Shown: positions 46,808 through 56,197, numbered from the stretch's first letter. The stretch is DNA of 64,000 bases from Anaerolineaceae bacterium (GCA_020634115.1 JACKCH010000023.1:8817-72816); one strand, 5' to 3'. Program-made: numbers and translations. The notes: generated from the sequence alone by a model not told the origin.

Positions 46808-47726
46808 ATGAACTCTGACTTCATACCCTCATCACGTTATCATCATCGCTTTGTCACCATTTGACCTGACTTGATTTCGGCATCCTGTCGCCGTACCAAT
46901 CCTGATGTACCTCGTCACTTGAATGGTTGTGGCAGTTGGTTCAAAAGGGCTGAGTACCGAAGCGCGGGCGCATTTATCGCCGCTATTCTGCTGACGGGGC
47001 TGCTGGGCTTCATCAGAACAATGAGAATCAAGGGCAAACCAAAGCAGGATTTGCTGGTGCAGATCGACAGCAGCGAAGTAATGAGGTCTCGCAATTGATG
47101 CGGTACGCCAACTGAGGAAAGGCTGGATTACGATAGCACACTGGATGGGGGTGATTTTAGCGACGCTGACCTGAGCCGTGCGCGATTGGAACATATCACC
47201 GAAATGCCATTTTCAATCAGGCGAATTTAGGGGTATTCTGGGCGATGCCACGCGTTGACGCAAATGCAGGGCGCACCTCGAACAAGCCAACCTGGGTAGA
47301 TATAATCTAATGGTCAATTTGCAGGGGTGCATTTCTGTCACGAATTGATCTCACAGAGCAGATCTGTCTCGAAGCGGTTTGCGACACGGAATTGATGATA
47401 TCTTCACTTTCGATGGTGCAGACCTGACCGGTGCTGATCTGCGCGGCCTATGGATCTACTCAATGCCCACCTGAAAGATGCAATTCTGACCGGCGCTGAG
47501 TACGGGGCTGATTCTGGCAGGGGTTGATCTGACCGGCAAAGACCCTGACCGGCGCAATCATTGATGACACAACAGTTTTCACAGGCAATACGACTCTGCC
47601 TGACGGAGTCAATGGATACCCAGTACAGATGGCCAATTCTGGCGGAGAGCCGTCCTCCATCACGGCAGAACGCCGGTATATACCGCGCGGGCCGGACAAA
47701 GTGCAAGGTCGCTACTCTGCTCATTG
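46808..47726 (+). pseudogene. membrane pentapeptide-repeat protein, many frameshifts
   Basis: It starts MNSDFIPSSRYHHRF. A membrane helix (SAGAFIAAILLTGLLGFI) with a basic flank comes next, and then pentapeptide runs in shifting frames: GGDFSDADLSRARLEHI, FNQANLGVF, FTFDGADLTGADLRG and ILAGVDLTGKDLTGAIIDD. At least six indels are needed. The exact end is uncertain; the last frame stops at 47726 and would overlap the convergent citrate synthase by about 65 bases, so the true end may be earlier. Confidence 0.55.
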
Positions 47727-48841
47727 ACGTGATCGATCCAGCCCACGCTGCCCCAGCGCGAATGAATCAGCGGCGCACCTTCCCCGCTGGGTTGAGCGCC
47801 ATTGCTGCTGAGCCAGAAATCTACGGTCGATTGCGCTCTATCCTGCGCGTATCCCGCATCAGCGTCGCCTCAATCAGCGGCGGCATCCGGTTGGCTGTGC
47901 GCCAGAACACTGCACCAGTGCCGCCCCGCGGGTCGCCACTCAGGTACAGCCAGTGGCCAGATCCGGGGATGTCCTCGCCCCGCTGCAGCCGCTGGATAAC
48001 CGCCTCCGCGCATCCCTAAAAAAGCTCGACTTCCCGGAAAAACGCCTCGACGCGACCCGTCACCCGCCATGTTTAACCCCGCTGGAGTGCCGCCAGTCCG
48101 GCGCGAGCAACCACATACAGCGTTGCCCCGGCAGCCGCTACCACCCGCACGCCGTGAAGGACGAGGCATTCAGTTCGTGATCGGCGCACAGCACCAGCCT
48201 GGTTCAGTAAACGCGCCCCGTCCGGGTCATCCGGTATCCAGGCGGCGGCTAACGGCTGGTAACGCCTCCCCTGTTGGGCTGGATGCAACGTGACCGCCTC
48301 AAAGCCGGCAATCGCACATTGCGGACTTCCGGCGTTCATCCTTACTCTCCGGGCATGGCAGATCATAGGCGCGCGCAGATCGGCAGCAGCAGCCAGTGCC
48401 AGCCGACAGTCATGCTCCCTAGCGGCGCAAGTCCTGGTAGATCAAGAACTCACCGTGACCCGGTTCTCCGTGAAGGGCAAGCCATCCAGCGTCCCCGTCC
48501 ACAGCAGCGCGGCAACCGCTTCAATGATTCCGGACTGCCGACAGGTTCGTCCAGCCCACGATGGTAAACCACTTATCCTCAATCAGTGTCAACGCTGATT
48601 CCAGTACCGGTGCACCTGTAACGCCCTTCGGCGGCGCTGGTCAAGGTCTTTCCGCGCCGCTTTACGTTTTGAGCAGTGCCTCCACATCGGCAGCGGAGTA
48701 GCGCCGTTGGCGGCTGTCGTCGAACCCGGCACCCGAGAATGAATCGGCCCCCCGACTGACATAAGCGTACAGCGTCGCCAACGAAATGCCGAGTTGTTCC
48801 ACTGCCTCTTTCGCGCTGAGTGTGGTATGCGCTGTGGTCAT
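47660..48841 (-). pseudogene. citrate synthase with N-terminal HTH, many frameshifts
   Basis: The start MTTAHTTLSAKEAVEQLGIS and LATLYAYVSRG is an excisionase/MerR-like helix-turn-helix followed by RRYSAADVEALL, the N-terminal extension of one citrate synthase branch. Catalytic motifs appear further on in mixed frames: CADHELNASSFTA (histidine of the HELN motif), AAAGATLYVVARAGLAALQ, a GG turn after the second histidine, EDIPGSGHWLYPSGDPRG (for the usual GFGHPLYPDGDPR) and a late region resembling VGWIDHVNEQ. An in-frame stop TGA at 47662-47660 gives the usual short tail. About ten indels are needed. The enzyme condenses acetyl- or propionyl-CoA with oxaloacetate. Confidence 0.7.
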
Positions 48842-48941
48842 CCGTCCCTCGCCAGCCAGATTGATTGTAAATCAGATTGACACCATTTTATCCAACCTAT
48901 CTATGCTAAAGTCAACCTATTTAAGCGAATGAGAGGGAACA
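48842..48941. promoter_or_regulatory. shared upstream region of two citrate synthases
   Basis: The 100-bp divergent gap holds two direct copies of CAACCTAT(C/T)TA at 48893-48903 and 48913-48923, exactly 20 bp (two helix turns) apart, and a TTGACA at 48877 region. The direct repeats look like a regulator site. The HTH at the N-terminus of the minus-strand enzyme is one candidate binder, but that is speculation. Confidence 0.4.
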
Positions 48942-50051
48942 ATGGAACGCACAGTGGATCAGGTCTACAGGAAGTGGTCGCGGCGGCGACTCGGTTAAGC
49001 GGTGATGATGGACAGGCGGGGAACTGGTGATCGCCGGGTATCCTCTGGAAAATCTGGCACCTTACGCCACCTTTGAAGAGATGGTCTTTTGCTTATTGGA
49101 ATGACCGCCTGCCCAACGCGGCGGAACTGCGTGATTTCGGCGGCACTGGCCGCCCAACGGACGATTCCGCTGCTGTGCTGGATCTGCGGGCAGCGGCAGC
49201 CTTTCGGTAGACATGATGGATGCCTGCGGATTAGAACCAGCGCCCTCAGCCTGGGATTAGAACAGACCAGTGACCATGCTTCAGCAGTGCGGGCGGTGGC
49301 GGCCTTCCCCACCATTGTCGCAGCCCACTGGCGGCTGCTGACGGCACTGCGCCCATCGCCCCTCGCATGACCTCAGTCACGCCGCCAACTTCTATGTATA
49401 TGACGGGCGACATTCCACCGAAGCGCAGGTACGCGCCCGGTACCTCCTGGGCCGTCAGCGATCACGGGCTGAACGCCAGCACCTTCACGGCACGCGTGAT
49501 TATCTCACGCAATCCGACATGATTTCGGCGGTGGTGGGCGCAGTGTGAATTGCGCCTCAGGCCCGCTGCATGGCGAATGCGCTGGCCAGCGCTCGATATG
49601 GTATTTGAGATTGAGACGACGCGCCGAAATGGTGATTCGCCGCAAATTGGGCGCGGCGAGACATTTGATAAACCGGCCGCGTCTGGCAGGTGCGATCCCC
49701 GTGCCGTGTCCTCAACGGCAGCGGGCAGTTCTTCACCGATGGTGAACAGGCCACGAACTGTACGCTTTTGCTGGTACGCCATGTCGAACAGGTCGCGCCG
49801 TCTGCTGCAGGAACACCACCGGGTCGTCAACTGGAAACCAACGTGGAATTTTACACCGCGCTGGTGCTGCACGGCACATCGGCCTGCCGACAGCCCTCTT
49901 CAGCCCGACCCCTTCGCCATCCAGGCGGGTCGGCGCTGGGCACAGCGCACGCCCAGCCTCGGCAACGCTGTCCACTGGGCGGATTGTGCGGCCCTCTTCG
50001 GTCTATACCGGCGTCAAAGACCATGGCAGCCTGGACAGACAGGGAGGATGA
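48942..50051 (+). pseudogene. citrate/methylcitrate synthase, many frameshifts
   Basis: It opens MERTVDQVYRK with GAGGGA upstream. In mixed frames it continues AGELVIAGYPLENLAPYATFEEM, WNDRLPNAAELRDF, DMMDA...SALSLGLEQTSDH, SDHGLNASTFTARVI (HGLN catalytic histidine), a region where ALKGPLHGG can be rebuilt, AARHLINRPRL in place of the GFGHRVYK motif, and VYTGVKDHGSL at the end. About ten or more indels are needed. It is divergent from another citrate synthase, a pairing that makes a shared control region likely. Confidence 0.7.
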
Positions 50052-50154
50052 ACATCCCCACCGGACGAAGATTGGTATAGGGCGGCCCGCGTGGCCGTCC
50101 CCTGCTCCTGTCACTCAACCAACAGCTTATCCGTAAAACCCCTTTTTATGCTCT

Positions 50155-50214
50155 ACCTCACCCCTTCCGAGCTTTTGGTTCTCCTCCCTCTCCATTTGTG
50201 GAGGGAAAACAACT
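50155..50214 (-). repeat. GGGGTGAGG-type palindromic repeat, copy 2 (inverted)
   Basis: Read on the minus strand it gives TTGTTTTCCCTCC, GGAGAGGGAGGAGAACC, CTCGGAAGGGGTGAGGTAGAG, matching 2744-2823. The rest of the gap 50052-50301 shows no gene. Confidence 0.6.
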
Positions 50215-50301
50215 TACCCAACAGTAAGAATTGAGTAATCGTAATTCATCCCGTCATCGATAAAGATTAGAGCATCACCACATCGCGCAGGGACAACGCG
50301 C

Positions 50302-52754
50302 ATGATTACGACGCTTTTTATCAGCTACGCCCCACGCTGACGGCAGCGCCGCCAATCCCTCAAAACCAGCCTCAAACAGGCGTGCTGACCAGCATAGCCG
50401 CGCCGCCGAGGACTGAACGCAAATCCGGGGATGCCATCCGGGTCCGGCATTTCTGCTTCCTCATCACGCCCCGCCAGCATCAGGTCAGCTTACTGCCAGC
50501 AGGAATGGATGTGGGCGCAGGAGGCGGAAAAACCGATCATCAGTATCCTGGTCAAAGGTAAACAGGGCGAAATCGCGGCGAAATACCACGCCTTTTATGA
50601 TACCGTCCATGCCGTCCAGTACATCCCACCGGACGAAGCCTCGGCCTGGCAACGCTATCACCTCCATCTGCGAACCGTCTACCGCGAATTTGACCGGGCG
50701 ATCCACTTTGCGACGCAGGCCGTCACATTCATGGATATTCCCACTGAGCAAAAAGAGGAATACATCCAACCCGAAGCCGACACGATCTTCATTCGCATGG
50801 TCGAGACGCCGGGGAAAAACGAAACCTGCTCGTTGGAAGACGCCTGGGTGCAGTACAGCGGGCGCGTCCTGTTATTGGGCGATCCTGGAGCGGGCAAGAC
50901 GACCATGCTGCTGCACCATGCCCAGAGCCTGATCGCCGCCTACGTGCGCGACCCCAACCAGCGGATGCCGTTCTACGCCTCTATCACTCAATGGGACTCC
51001 AGTAATCGAGAATTGGCCGATGGCACGATTCAGGAAGGTCGCCCCCTGGCGGAGTGGTTCGCCCAGAAATACAACCTCCCCCCGGCGATCACGCGCTATA
51101 TCGAACACGGCGAGGCGGTACTGATTCTGGATGGCCTGGACGAGTTGGGGAACAGCCGCCCGATTAATCCACAAAACCCGGAAGAAGGCACGTATGACCC
51201 GCGTCAACGTTTCATGGCGCAGGTACAGTGGGCGGTGGACAGGGGCAACGATGTGTTAATCACCTGCCGCGTGAAGGATTACGAGGCGGTTGGCGAACTA
51301 TTCGCGGAGATGGGCGCGGTGCAGTTGCACCATCTGAACGACAACCAGATTCGGACGTACCTGAATGGCTTCCCGACGGTGCAGACTGCCGTGATGGATG
51401 ACGCCGGACTGTTGGACATCTGCCGTTCGCCGCTGCTGCTGCGGTTGATCGCTTTCGGCTATCGGGACGCGCCTGCCGACCTGCAAAGCCTGGGCAGCCT
51501 GAAGGAAGGGGCGCTGCGCGACGAAATCTTTGGGCGATACATCGACCAGCTACGACTACGAAGCGCCGCCGTGTGACCGGGTGAAACCATGCCCTTCACG
51601 CTGGAGAAAATGCTGGAAGTCCTCGGCCACGCCGCCGCGAAGTTAATGCGAGTGGAGGATTGGAGTTGATCCCATGATACGTTGGACCCTATAGAACTCC
51701 CATTGCCGAAAACATACCTGCACTGATTCCTAGCGATTTTTAAACAGTATTTGGAATACAGCCAAGTCAATTCTTTTGTGTCCTGGCCTGTGACCTACAC
51801 TTACACTTTACCGGGTGATAATGAAACCTTTTGGTTTCCTCCATTTAACATTGCGCGATCCTTGGCTTTTTTACTTATAGTCTCGAACATATCCATAATC
51901 AGGGTATTATGCTGCTGTAGGAAGTCGTGCTTCTATAATTCCGTATTTCCCCCTTGGCCTTGGCTAACATGGGTGATGCCCGCACCATCCAACCGCTCAT
52001 GGACATTATGGCAAACACGGACTTGGGAAGTGGAATGCGGGACGCAGTCACCCGTGCATTAAAGCGATTGGGCGAACTAGCACCACACCATCTTTGGATG
52101 CTGCGGCATGAAAATCAGGTGCCGGGCGTCAGCCGCTGAGATATTAGGAATATTGGGTGATGTTCGCTGTTGAGTCGCTTATTAATGCCTTCATTGGACA
52201 CAGATGGACGGGTTCGTCAGTCCAGTTGTCGGGGCGCTCGAAGAGAGAGTAAATTGATGCTCATGCAGTCGACCCCTTATTAATGCCTTGTTGGATACAG
52301 ATGGACGGGTTCACGATGGTCGATTATCAAAAAGGCTTTAGAAATAGGTGATGCTCGTGCTGTGATCCTCTCATCCAAGGTACTGACAGGTGAGACTCCT
52401 CTGATTCGAAGCCTAGCTGCGGATACATTGGGGAATTCCGTCTGTGTGCCATTGGCCACTTATCATTGCCGCAATATCTGACGAGCAGTCCTTAATTCGC
52501 CGGTCTGCCGCCACTGCATTGGGAAAGTTGAGGAATGATCGCGCTATACCCGCATTGATTGAGCAGTTGAGTGGACCATGGAAGAGCCAGTAATTAGGGT
52601 CGTATGCGTGTCTGTGATGAGGCTGGTCACTGCGAAAATCGGCACGCCAGAGGCGTTGGCGACAGTGGAGGTGGGAAGCAGACGCAGACAGGTGGGGAGC
52701 AGAAATTTTTAATTTTACGACGATGACTTTTCTTTCGATGATGAAGAAGGGTAA
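50302..52754 (+). pseudogene. TIR-NACHT-HEAT STAND protein, frameshifted at both ends
   Basis: The start MITTLFISYA is a TIR domain start. The TIR core resumes in another frame as FCFLITP, then ASIRSAYCQQEWMWAQEAEKP and IISILVKG, whose CQQEW glutamate matches the NADase catalytic position. The NACHT domain is intact (see 50431-51576). Near 51550 the frame shifts: TYDYEAPPCDRVKPCPFTLEK, then MKPFGFLHLTLRD, the usual end of the STAND module. HEAT repeats follow in scattered frames (ALANMGDARTIQPLMDIMA, PLINALLDTDGRVH, IRRSAATALGKLRNDRAIPAL), and an acidic tail FYDDDFSFDDEEG ends at 52754. Such proteins act as ligand-triggered defence ATPases. Confidence 0.7.
50431..51576 (+). CDS. intact NACHT core of the TIR-NACHT-HEAT gene
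   Basis: The longest open frame in the damaged stretch (381 codons). Its first 15 residues are out of the native frame and its last few (RLRSAAV) follow an indel, so neither end is real. Between them lie the end of the TIR domain, a linker, Walker A GDPGAGKTT (residues 150-158), Walker B LILDGLDEL (231-239), the sensor-1 arginine VLITCRVKDYE, and CRSPLLLRLIAF, all hallmarks of a NACHT ATPase. Confidence 0.8.
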   Translation: MPSGSGISASSSRPASIRSAYCQQEWMWAQEAEKPIISILVKGKQGEIAAKYHAFYDTVHAVQYIPPDEASAWQRYHLHLRTVYREFDRAIHFATQAVTFMDIPTEQKEEYIQPEADTIFIRMVETPGKNETCSLEDAWVQYSGRVLLLGDPGAGKTTMLLHHAQSLIAAYVRDPNQRMPFYASITQWDSSNRELADGTIQEGRPLAEWFAQKYNLPPAITRYIEHGEAVLILDGLDELGNSRPINPQNPEEGTYDPRQRFMAQVQWAVDRGNDVLITCRVKDYEAVGELFAEMGAVQLHHLNDNQIRTYLNGFPTVQTAVMDDAGLLDICRSPLLLRLIAFGYRDAPADLQSLGSLKEGALRDEIFGRYIDQLRLRSAAV

Positions 52755-52856
52755 TTGCTGCCGCTGAAATCAGCACGCGGAGGCACTGGCGGCGGTATAG
52801 GAATGGGAGCTGAATGGCCGGGGGCGGGGGTGAAGCGCCGGGGGGTGAAGCGGGCA

Positions 52857-52948
52857 ACCCCTCCCTAACCCTCCCCGTAAACGGGGCGGGGACTGGTCAA
52901 GCAGGACAACAAGTCGCCCCCGCTGGCGGGGGAGATTTAGAGGGGGTT
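52857..52948. repeat. CCCTCC...AGAGGGGGT intergenic repeat, copy 2
   Basis: It holds AACCCCTCCCTAACCCTCC, CGTAAACGGGG, ACTGGTCAA, GACAACAAGTCGCCCC, GCTGGCGGGGGAG and ATTTAGAGGGGGT in the same order as 13796-13917, about 30 bases shorter. Confidence 0.75.
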
Positions 52949-53112
52949 CAAATCAACGATTTTCTAACCTAATCTTCGCACAAATGTTTGAACAAATATC
53001 CCCCTTTTTCACCCCGTTTTGCGCTATCGTAGTCTTACACCACCTGTGTTTCCCACCTGCAACCGAGGACTGACCGCTGATGATGAACACCCGCTTTTTC
53101 CCAATCCGCTTG

Positions 53113-53145
53113 TTACTGACCACTGAAAACTGACGACTAACCGCC
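53113..53145. repeat. short ACTGAAAACTGA repeat, copy 3
   Basis: TTACTGACCACTGAAAACTG followed by ACGACTAACC repeats the words found before the genes at 15892 and 41512. Confidence 0.55.
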
Positions 53146-53313
53146 CACTTTGCTGCAATCGCTGCAATTGCGGCAAAAATCGCAGATGCAGCAAAAAAGG
53201 CCATCAAAATGACCCTGTTTCCGCCGTAGCGGATGTCTTTTCACCAGCAAATACGCCCCAAAAACGTCCAAATTGCCGCAAAATTCAGCACACGTGTGGC
53301 AAACCCGTCGCCA

Positions 53314-53859
53314 TCACGCCCTGTCCCATTCCCCCCGCAGGGCGCCGTAAAAATGGGTCGTCTCGTAGACCCCGTTTTTGAGGTAATCATCCCGGAACGT
53401 GGCCTCATAGCGCATCCCCGCTTTTTCCAGCACCCGCGCCGAACGCTCGTTCTGGGCGAAGCACTGTCCCACCACCCGGTTCAGCCCCAGGTCGTCAAAA
53501 CCAAACTGGATCACCCGCCGTGCCATCTCGGTTGCGTAGCCCTGCCCCCAGAACGCCCGCCCCAGCCAGTAGCCGATTTCCCCCCGCTGGTGGTCGGCGT
53601 TCACGCGGATATTGATCCGCCCGATAATCGTCTCATCGTCCCGCCGGATGACGCCAAACGTATACCGTCCAGTAGGGGCATCCCCGCTCACCTGCTGAAT
53701 CCAGGCTTCCACCCATTCCAACGTGCAGGGATACGGGATCGTCAGCATATAGTCGGTGATCTCCCGGTCATTCAGAATCGCCTGCACAGCGGGCGCGTCC
53801 TCCAATGTGAAGGGGCGCAGAATCACCCGTTCAGAATACAGAGTTGGAATCGTGTTCAT
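53314..53859 (-). CDS. GNAT acetyltransferase (RimJ/RimL-like)
   Basis: A 181-residue GNAT enzyme from the ATG at 53859, which overlaps the stop of the gene upstream by 4 bases (ATGA). It begins TLYSERVILRPFTLEDAPAV, has IIGRINIRVNADHQRGEIGYWLGRAFWGQGYATEMARRVIQFGF (the acetyl-CoA loop Q-x-x-G-x-G/A region) and ends GLNRVVGQCFAQNERSARVLEKAGM. This is the RimJ/RimL-type branch, which acetylates N-termini or small molecules. It is the last gene of a three-gene operon. Confidence 0.9.
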   Translation of the reverse strand: MNTIPTLYSERVILRPFTLEDAPAVQAILNDREITDYMLTIPYPCTLEWVEAWIQQVSGDAPTGRYTFGVIRRDDETIIGRINIRVNADHQRGEIGYWLGRAFWGQGYATEMARRVIQFGFDDLGLNRVVGQCFAQNERSARVLEKAGMRYEATFRDDYLKNGVYETTHFYGALRGEWDRA

Positions 53860-54407
53860 CGGGTGGCCTCGTATTCGCTGGCGAGAATGCTGTAGTAACC
53901 CAGGTCGGTGAACTCCCCCCACTTCACGACATGCTGGCGCAGAATTCCCTCAAATTGCATCCCCAGTTTCTGCATCACCCGTGCCGACGCTGGATTATGT
54001 GTGAAATAACTGGCCGCAATCCGGTGCAGACCCCGCTCCTCGAAACCATACTGAATCACCCGCCGGGCTGCCTCGCTGGTATATCCCTGATTCCAGTAGG
54101 GCTTGCCAACCCAATAGCCGATTTCAGCGGCGTGGTGTTCCGGGTCCAGTCTCAGCCCGACTGTCCCCATGTAAACACCATCCTCCCGCCGGACAATCCC
54201 GAAACTGGCAAGTAGCCCGTCGGCAATTTGCTCGTGAGCGTGGGTAATCCACGCCTCTGCCGCCCCTTCCGGGTAAGGGTGGGGGATACTCAACGTCATC
54301 CTGGCGATTTCTCGCTCTCCCACCAGGCGTTGAATAACCGGTAAATCGCTCAATTCTGGTTGACGCAGAATCAACCGCTCAGTATACAGAATCGACTGCT
54401 CAGCCAT
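53856..54407 (-). CDS. GNAT acetyltransferase (RimJ/RimL-like)
   Basis: A 183-residue paralogue of the next gene, started at the ATG at 54407 with GGAGTGAG upstream; the longer frame overlaps the phosphatase. Motifs are ILYTERLILRQPELSDLPVI, AAEIGYWVGKPYWNQGYTSEAARRVIQYGFEERGL and HNPASARVMQKLGM. It lies 2 bases after the phosphatase stop. Two coupled GNAT paralogues point to a recent tandem duplication. Confidence 0.9.
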   Translation of the reverse strand: MAEQSILYTERLILRQPELSDLPVIQRLVGEREIARMTLSIPHPYPEGAAEAWITHAHEQIADGLLASFGIVRREDGVYMGTVGLRLDPEHHAAEIGYWVGKPYWNQGYTSEAARRVIQYGFEERGLHRIAASYFTHNPASARVMQKLGMQFEGILRQHVVKWGEFTDLGYYSILASEYEATR

Positions 54408-54409
54408 GC

Positions 54410-54868
54410 TCACTCCTGCCACTTCTGGCCGTGAACCTGTCGCCACATATCCAGGTACGTAATCGGGGATTGATAATATTCCCGCAGGGAATCCCACAAC
54501 ATATAGTGAGGCATCGCGTCCCGGTGGACTTCCAGAATCGAGCGATAGGCATCCAACAGGCTCAGCCCCTCCTCCTCGTGGAGCACAGCAATCGCGAAGA
54601 CGGTTGACCGGCTGATCCCCGCACCGCAGGCGATGAGCACCGTGCGCTCGGCGACTTTCTGTGCCCGCACAAATGCCACACCTTGCTCAATATACTTATG
54701 CTGGATCGAAACGCCATCATCCACCGGCAGGTAGAGTACCTCAATCCCCGGCTGCTGAACCGGCGCGGCCAGGTGGAGCAGGGCGGTAATCCCCCGCGAA
54801 TCGAGCAGTTCTTTATCTTGTGTTTCCCGATATTTCCCGATATACAGCCAGTCCCGAATCTTAATCAC
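54410..54868 (-). CDS. dual-specificity-phosphatase-like protein
   Basis: A 152-residue protein with the DUSP fold. It opens IRDWLYIGKYRETQD, has GITALLHLAAP, the general-acid region LPVDDG and the P-loop ACGAGISRSTV (Cys81, Arg87). The histidine normally just before the catalytic cysteine (HCxxGxSR) is alanine here, which should change the cysteine pKa and weaken or alter catalysis. It is the first gene of an operon with two GNAT enzymes (2-base spacing). Substrate could be a phosphoprotein or a small phosphorylated molecule. Confidence 0.85.
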   Translation of the reverse strand: MIKIRDWLYIGKYRETQDKELLDSRGITALLHLAAPVQQPGIEVLYLPVDDGVSIQHKYIEQGVAFVRAQKVAERTVLIACGAGISRSTVFAIAVLHEEEGLSLLDAYRSILEVHRDAMPHYMLWDSLREYYQSPITYLDMWRQVHGQKWQE

Positions 54869-55037
54869 CGTGTCCGCCCTCGCCGATTATCTTCTTCGGT
54901 TAGATTACCAAATTTCCGCCAAGTTAGTAAAGGTTTAGCGTTTGCCCGCGCCCAAACCTGAGTCTGGTCAGTTGCAGTGCAACGCGGTAGACTACCCGAT
55001 ACACTTCGAGACAGATGAACAGTAAGCGGGATCAGCG

Positions 55038-56171
55038 ATGGAGCGAATTTCGGCTGCGGGCAACCTAACGATTGAAATGCTGCCAGGTCAGTGGCGGCTC
55101 ATGACGGAAAACGGCGAACAAACCCATACGATTGTTGAGGCGCTGACCGGACAGCCTTTGAGCTATACCGATCTGTTCGCCAGCAAGCGCCGTCTGCCTG
55201 ACGATGGCAAACTACCCACCCAGTTTATCCAGCAGGTTGTCCTGGGCTGGTCGAATGAGGATGAAGCCTGGCATCTGGGGCTGGTCTTTGACCCCGAACT
55301 TTCTCGGATGCGCGGTAGCCGCTGGTGCGAACTCGCCCGCTGGCCCGACCCGGATACCACTGTATTCCATGCGATGGCTGATCAGGCCGGGCGCACGCTT
55401 GCGATGGCGCTGGCTCGCCCCTACAACCTCCTTCAGCCGGAAATCAAACCCAAAACCGCGCCCCCGCCGCCGCTGCCCGACCTTCCGCTCAGGTTCGATC
55501 ACTGGCAGCTGGAAACCATAGAAGATGAGGCCGCTCGCAAAAATCGTCTGGCGGCAGAACTGGGACGCGCCAAACCGCTCCCACCCACTTTACAACTCCG
55601 TCGTATCGGCAGTTGGACGCGGGGCAAAGCACTGCGCGTCATCTGGTATTTACTGCTGGCCGGAATATATCTTGGGCTGTCGGTGTTATCGCTCCAGGGA
55701 ACATTGGCGCTGCCTACACCCGATTTCCTGCCGTATATCGGGCTGGGCGCGGGTGTGTTTTTCATCCTCTTTGCGTTCGCTCAGGCCATCACAATCCTGT
55801 TCACTCCCAACAATATTCTGATCAGCGCCGACTCCTCCAGTGTCGCTATCCGGCACGGCGACAGTGAACGTGAACGCATTGAAATGAACCAGATCGAGGC
55901 GGTATATGCCAGCCAGGTGCTCAACAAGCGTGGGCATAAATACACGCTCCGGCACAGTGAACTGAACCTGCTTCTGCGAGATGGGACATTCCACGCCCTG
56001 CTGGAACAGCCCCAGCCCGGTTACCAGGAACCGCTCATGCTGGAAACGGACCTGGAGGAAGCGGTCACGCCACTCACCCAGGCTAACAGCATAACGACCC
56101 TCCAGGCGGCGGCTTTGTATATCGCCCGGACGCTCAATGTGCCCTCTTACGACGACCTTCGGCTCAAGTAG
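55038..56171 (+). CDS. hypothetical protein with two membrane helices
   Basis: A 377-residue protein with a large cytoplasmic N-terminal part (about 195 residues, with a Pro-rich KTAPPPPLPDLPLRF stretch), two close helices (VIWYLLLAGIYLGLSVLSL and YIGLGAGVFFILFAFAQAI at about 200-250), and a C-terminal domain resembling PH-like membrane-associated folds (ILISADSSSVAIRHGDSERERIEMNQIEAVYA). I do not recognise the family. It is divergent from the phosphatase operon, 169 bases away. Confidence 0.7.
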   Translation: MERISAAGNLTIEMLPGQWRLMTENGEQTHTIVEALTGQPLSYTDLFASKRRLPDDGKLPTQFIQQVVLGWSNEDEAWHLGLVFDPELSRMRGSRWCELARWPDPDTTVFHAMADQAGRTLAMALARPYNLLQPEIKPKTAPPPPLPDLPLRFDHWQLETIEDEAARKNRLAAELGRAKPLPPTLQLRRIGSWTRGKALRVIWYLLLAGIYLGLSVLSLQGTLALPTPDFLPYIGLGAGVFFILFAFAQAITILFTPNNILISADSSSVAIRHGDSERERIEMNQIEAVYASQVLNKRGHKYTLRHSELNLLLRDGTFHALLEQPQPGYQEPLMLETDLEEAVTPLTQANSITTLQAAALYIARTLNVPSYDDLRLK

Positions 56172-56197
56172 GACACCGCTCCTCGCTTAGATTCTGA

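Larger units (their letters stand above)
52755..53313. other. 559-bp intergenic region with two repeats
   Basis: It lies between the NACHT gene and a convergent GNAT gene. It contains the repeats at 52857-52948 and 53113-53145 and a run of short TGCAATTGCGGCAAAAAT-like words near 53150. An 84-codon minus-strand frame here is mostly translated repeat and is not accepted as a gene. Confidence 0.5.

Noticed and set aside
52953..53207. Minus-strand frame of 84 codons
   Set aside because: More than half of it translates the ACTGAAAACTGA repeat and neighbouring repeats; the Ala-rich start is from TGC-rich simple sequence.
53233..53895. Plus-strand open frame of 220 codons
   Set aside because: It is antisense to the GNAT gene and His/Pro-rich.
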